This document shows, piece after piece, positions 7,007-9,476 of a stretch of DNA of 9,476 nt. Numbering within the stretch: the first letter of the stretch is position 1; each line of letters begins with the position of its first letter. Position numbers and translations under genes: made by a program. Origin of the DNA: JAKPPT01 sp964630305 (GTDB taxonomy: Bacteria > Spirochaetota > Spirochaetia > Treponematales > UBA12059); the NCBI GenBank assembly GCA_964630305.1, contig CAZVTR010000064.1:1-9476 (forward strand). Direction: 5' to 3'. Under the pieces are notes generated by a model. It ran no database searches. It saw nothing but the letters and a program-made list of their open reading frames with translations, and was not told where the DNA came from.

Positions 7007-8702
7007 GATCCTCCAGGCTTTGTAATACAATGTTTGAATTACTGCCTTTCTTTGTTATATCAGAAAATTTATTTCCAGTTTCTTCTGCTAATATTTCTAT
7101 AACACGCGGAGTACAAAAGCCTCCATGACATCTGCCGGCTCCCGGTCTAACACGCCGTTTTATAGCATCAAGTGTGCATACGGGAAGAGAACTATGAAGC
7201 ACATCTCTTACTTCTTGCTCAGAAACTGCTTCACATCGACATACAATTTTTCCATAACCTGGATTTTTTTTAATAAGTTCAGCTCGTTCTTTGAAACTCA
7301 ATTTTTGCAAATCGGGATAAGCGTTTCTCGTTGGATTCCAACAATCCTTTTTAAATATGCTTTTTTTGACTGAAAGAATTTGTATTGACATTATTGCAAC
7401 ATCCTCCGCAATTGCAGGGGCCGATGCTAAACCTGGTGATTGTATACCTGCAACATGAATCAGATTCTTTATTTTCTTACTCTGTTCTATAAGGAAATCT
7501 TCACTATATGTGCAGGCACGCACACCAGAAAAATAAGTTATTACTTGATTTAGATTTAATTTTTTATTAAGCACTATATGTTTTTCAAGTTCCTGGATAT
7601 CATTTTGACTTGTTGAGTAATCTGCGCGCTCTTCAATTTCTTTTGCAGTTGGTCCTACGAGAACATTTCCCTCAATTGTTGGAACAAGTCCTCCTCCTTT
7701 TGTTTTTTCTGCAATTTGTAAAAAATTTGGCATGGCAGCAACATGGTGTTGCCATTTTCCTGTATTCTTATCGAGAATGATATCAGTCCCTTTTCGAAAA
7801 TGCAGCGAAAAATATTTATCATTCGCTAAATCAGCTACTCTATCGGCCCAATTTCCTGCGGCATTAATAACAAGTTTAGCCTGTACTGTACCCCTATTTG
7901 TTTGTACGCGTAATATTTCATTATCTTGTATTTCAAAACCAAAGACTTTTGTTGAAAGATGAACTGCTGCACCGTTTTGCACAGCATGTTCTGCGAGTGC
8001 AACTGTTGCACGGTATGGGCTGATTATTCCAGCACTCGGAAGATAAAAGCCGCCATGTTGTTCATCTAATAAAAATGGTTCTTCTTTTTTTACTTTTTCT
8101 TTTGACCAGAGCTCCCATCCATCAACATTATTCTTTTTAGCACGGTGTGCAAGGATAGGATACAGCAATGCATTCATTGGAGAACGAAATAAAATGAGTG
8201 AACCTACGCGTTTAAATTGAATACCAAGATCACGCGCTAAAGGTTCCCAGAGCCTATTCCCGCGAACATTGTAGTGAGCTTTTTTTGTGCCAGGCTTAGC
8301 AGCAAACCCATCATGTATCATGCCATCATTACGGCTCGATGTATGTACAGCAACATCATATTCTTTTTCAAACAAAGCTACTGTGAGCGTAAATTTGGAC
8401 AATTCGCGGGCAATCGCACACCCAATGACTCCTCCGCCAATGATGATTACATCGTAGGACAACCCTTCAAGTTCATTAGACAGATTTGGTTCAAGTTCAG
8501 AATCTTCATTTTGCACATAATTTTTTGTAATAATATTGTTTACAACATTGGCACCGAATTTGGCAGTATACCACCCTGCTTTGTTTTTAATCGCAAGCGA
8601 TGCTGCAATCCCAGCAATACGTATTGATTGATCTGTAACATTGACACTGCAATCTTGTATACCCATGCTCTCAAGCTTTTTTTTGAGCGACAGTATATTC
8701 AT
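6990..8702 (-). CDS. GlpA-like FAD-dependent (glycerol-3-phosphate-type) dehydrogenase with BFD [2Fe-2S] tail and N-terminal BON-like domain
   Basis: A 570-residue flavoprotein of the DAO/GlpA/LhgO class, expected to oxidise an alpha-hydroxy or polyol phosphate such as glycerol 3-phosphate. Residues about 6-60 form an unusual N-terminal domain with BON-like pattern (CSVNVTDQSIRIAG, then an alpha-helical stretch and NVVNNI). The FAD domain begins YDVIIIGGGVIGCA (83-96), with E112 ending the second strand. The flavin-proximal motif SSRNDGMIHDGF (122-133) differs from the usual N-S-x-x-x-H-A-G. The C-terminal BFD-type domain has CRCE (C488, C490) and GRCHGGFC (C525, C530), enough to bind a [2Fe-2S] cluster. 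ATG 8702 was chosen because GGAGGTG lies 5 nt upstream of it; the in-frame TTG at 8714 lies within or above that site. First gene after the promoter and operator. Class and cofactors are confident; the exact substrate is not. Confidence 0.88.
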   Translation of the reverse strand: MNILSLKKKLESMGIQDCSVNVTDQSIRIAGIAASLAIKNKAGWYTAKFGANVVNNIITKNYVQNEDSELEPNLSNELEGLSYDVIIIGGGVIGCAIARELSKFTLTVALFEKEYDVAVHTSSRNDGMIHDGFAAKPGTKKAHYNVRGNRLWEPLARDLGIQFKRVGSLILFRSPMNALLYPILAHRAKKNNVDGWELWSKEKVKKEEPFLLDEQHGGFYLPSAGIISPYRATVALAEHAVQNGAAVHLSTKVFGFEIQDNEILRVQTNRGTVQAKLVINAAGNWADRVADLANDKYFSLHFRKGTDIILDKNTGKWQHHVAAMPNFLQIAEKTKGGGLVPTIEGNVLVGPTAKEIEERADYSTSQNDIQELEKHIVLNKKLNLNQVITYFSGVRACTYSEDFLIEQSKKIKNLIHVAGIQSPGLASAPAIAEDVAIMSIQILSVKKSIFKKDCWNPTRNAYPDLQKLSFKERAELIKKNPGYGKIVCRCEAVSEQEVRDVLHSSLPVCTLDAIKRRVRPGAGRCHGGFCTPRVIEILAEETGNKFSDITKKGSNSNIVLQSLEDHASER

Positions 8703-8707
8703 CAGCA

Positions 8708-8712
8708 CCTCC
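8708..8712 (-). promoter_or_regulatory. Ribosome binding site fixing the dehydrogenase start
   Basis: GGAGG (extended GGAGGTG) stands 5 nt before ATG 8702. It rules against the slightly longer TTG start at 8714. Confidence 0.75.
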
Positions 8713-8717
8713 AACCT

Positions 8718-8742
8718 ATCTGGTATGCTGGTATTACCAGAT
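8718..8742 (-). promoter_or_regulatory. Probable FadR/GntR operator, overlapping the start of the operon transcript
   Basis: The core CTGGTATTACCAG (8728-8740) is a 13-bp palindrome around one central base and contains TGGT-N3-ACCA, the form bound by FadR-subfamily regulators such as PdhR, LldR and GlcC. A further half-site makes a longer inverted repeat: ATCTGGTA (8718-8725) against TACCAGAT (8735-8742) with a 9-nt gap. CTGGTAT also occurs twice in tandem (8720 and 8728). The site begins about 8 nt after the -10 box, at or just past the likely transcription start, where a bound protein would block RNA polymerase. The adjacent regulator gene is the obvious binder. In RNA the 8-bp arms could also pair, but no U-run follows, so it is not a terminator. 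Confidence 0.75.
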
Positions 8743-8749
8743 ACTGATT

Positions 8750-8778
8750 ACTATAAACCTCTCTATAAAAACTGTCAA
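8750..8778 (-). promoter_or_regulatory. Sigma-70 promoter of the operon
   Basis: On the minus strand: -35 TTGACA (8778-8773, perfect consensus), a 17-nt spacer, and -10 TATAGT (8755-8750, one mismatch from TATAAT). Transcription should start near 8743, giving a leader of about 40 nt before ATG 8702. It lies just after the regulator's stop codon, so the enzyme genes have their own promoter. Its strength, together with the operator next to it, implies repression as the control mode. Confidence 0.82.
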
Positions 8779-8783
8779 GCTTT

Positions 8784-9476
8784 TTATTTAGTTTTTTTGG
8801 GAACGCTAAGCTGATTCCTCAATTGCTGTTCACCATATACGAGTATTTGCTCCATGCATGATTTGGATTTTTGTTCATCATGATTTTTAATTGCTTGAGT
8901 TAATGCTTCATGCAGTGTAATAATATGAGGGATTGAACTATCGTTAGTATAAAAGCGCTCAAGGATTGTCATATAGATACGCTTAAAACTGTTTAACAGC
9001 AAGGGAAATATCTCATTTCCTGAGGCTAAAGCAATTGCGAGGTGAAACTGATAATCCAAAGTACTGAACTCAATTGGCAAATATTTGGTTAATGCCTTTT
9101 CCTGATTAACTATTCCTTGTATTTCGTTAATTTGTTGCTCTGTTCCTCGAATCGCTGCTTTTCCTGCTGCTTCAACTTCAAATAAGATTCTCATTTCGAG
9201 GAGGCTGTCAAAAAAGGATGGTGCCAAATTCATTCCAGAATAGTTTAAAATTGAAAGCAATAACTCTATAGAACCTTCTCTTCTATAATCATTTACTTTA
9301 ACACCCTTTCTGCTCTCAATTGTCACAAGACCTCTATGTTCAAGTGTACGAAGGCCATCATGCACCACAGGCCGAGACACTCCGAACATTTCACCAAGTT
9401 CACGTTCTGAAGGCACATATTCTCCTGGTTTAAAATGCCCTGAAAGGATTAATGATTCAAAGCGTTCAATAAATTC
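8784..9476 (-). CDS. GntR-family transcriptional regulator, FadR subfamily (FCD domain), 5' end outside window
   Basis: DNA-binding repressor probably controlling the adjacent operon. The frame is open from the window edge, so the true start is outside. Visible residues begin EFIERFESLILSG and continue through KPGEYVPSERELGEMFGVS, the classic GntR winged-helix start; the GTG at 9416 is internal, not the start. The recognition helix region is SRPVVHDGLRTLEHRGLV, and the wing ends near RKGVKVND. The C-terminal all-helical FCD domain follows, with D-x3-H in DYQFH (9056-9042) and the His of LHEAL (8912-8910), three of the four usual metal ligands. The fourth, normally His 22 residues after that, is Ile (codon 8846-8844). 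The gene ends with lysine-rich PKKTK. Ligand unknown: in this subfamily it is usually a small carboxylate or an acyl compound, and the target genes suggest a polyol phosphate or lipid-derived effector. Confidence 0.9.
   Translation of the reverse strand, partial: EFIERFESLILSGHFKPGEYVPSERELGEMFGVSRPVVHDGLRTLEHRGLVTIESRKGVKVNDYRREGSIELLLSILNYSGMNLAPSFFDSLLEMRILFEVEAAGKAAIRGTEQQINEIQGIVNQEKALTKYLPIEFSTLDYQFHLAIALASGNEIFPLLLNSFKRIYMTILERFYTNDSSIPHIITLHEALTQAIKNHDEQKSKSCMEQILVYGEQQLRNQLSVPKKTK

Noticed and set aside
7007..7030. Longer oxidoreductase beginning at TTG 7030
   Set aside because: It would deepen the overlap with the dehydrogenase gene to 41 nt, and GGAGG stands before ATG 7006 instead.
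8274..8627. Plus-strand open frame of 117 codons
   Set aside because: It is antisense to the FAD domain and BON-like region of the dehydrogenase and has no domain-like pattern.
8718..8742. The inverted repeat as a terminator or attenuator hairpin
   Set aside because: No run of U follows, GC content of the stem is modest, and its position right after the -10 box with TGGT-N3-ACCA fits an operator better.
8770..8790. Terminator after the regulator gene, from the A-run and T-run around GCTTGAC
   Set aside because: Pairing is short and A/T only, with no stable stem; the bases are better explained as the -35 region of the operon promoter.

Overview
The window is one minus-strand gene cluster from a low-GC bacterium. 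Transcription runs from high to low coordinates, and both ends of the cluster leave the window. Protein style, A/T-rich codons, start/stop overlaps and the gene combination suggest an anaerobic spirochaete (Treponema-like) or a similar low-GC anaerobe. This taxonomic guess rests on impression only. TGA is used as a stop, so the genetic code is standard.

Layout in transcription order: (1) a FadR-subfamily GntR regulator (9476 to 8784, 5' end outside the window). (2) An 80-bp gap holding a near-consensus sigma-70 promoter (TTGACA, 17 bp, TATAGT) and, just after the expected transcription start, a TGGT-N3-ACCA palindrome typical of FadR-subfamily operators. (3) A tightly coupled five-gene block: a GlpA-like FAD dehydrogenase with a BFD-type iron-sulfur tail and an extra N-terminal BON-like domain; an NAD(P)/FAD oxidoreductase; a small DUF1667 cysteine protein; an FGGY (glycerol-kinase-like) kinase; and an alkyldihydroxyacetonephosphate-synthase-like flavoprotein. 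All junctions in this block overlap by 4 to 17 nt. (4) After an 83-nt gap, two overlapping ABC permease genes of the YejB/YejE type. yejE runs off the window and carries an inserted extracytoplasmic region absent from E. coli YejE.

Working model (inference): the kinase phosphorylates glycerol or a glycerol-like polyol. The three-protein redox module (GlpA-like, oxidoreductase, DUF1667) oxidises the phosphate to a ketone such as dihydroxyacetone phosphate and passes electrons to NAD(P). The AGPS-like enzyme then works on an acyl/alkyl derivative of that ketone, either making an ether bond for ether lipids or plasmalogens, or handling an imported ether substrate. The Yej-type transporter would bring in the substrate, and the regulator would repress the operon until a ligand appears. 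The dehydrogenase's altered flavin-proximal motif, its BON-like domain, the regulator's altered metal site and the modified transporter loop all suggest a specialised pathway rather than ordinary glycerol use.

No RNA genes, mobile elements, CRISPR arrays or long DNA repeats were seen. No gene-free stretch exceeds about 85 bp.
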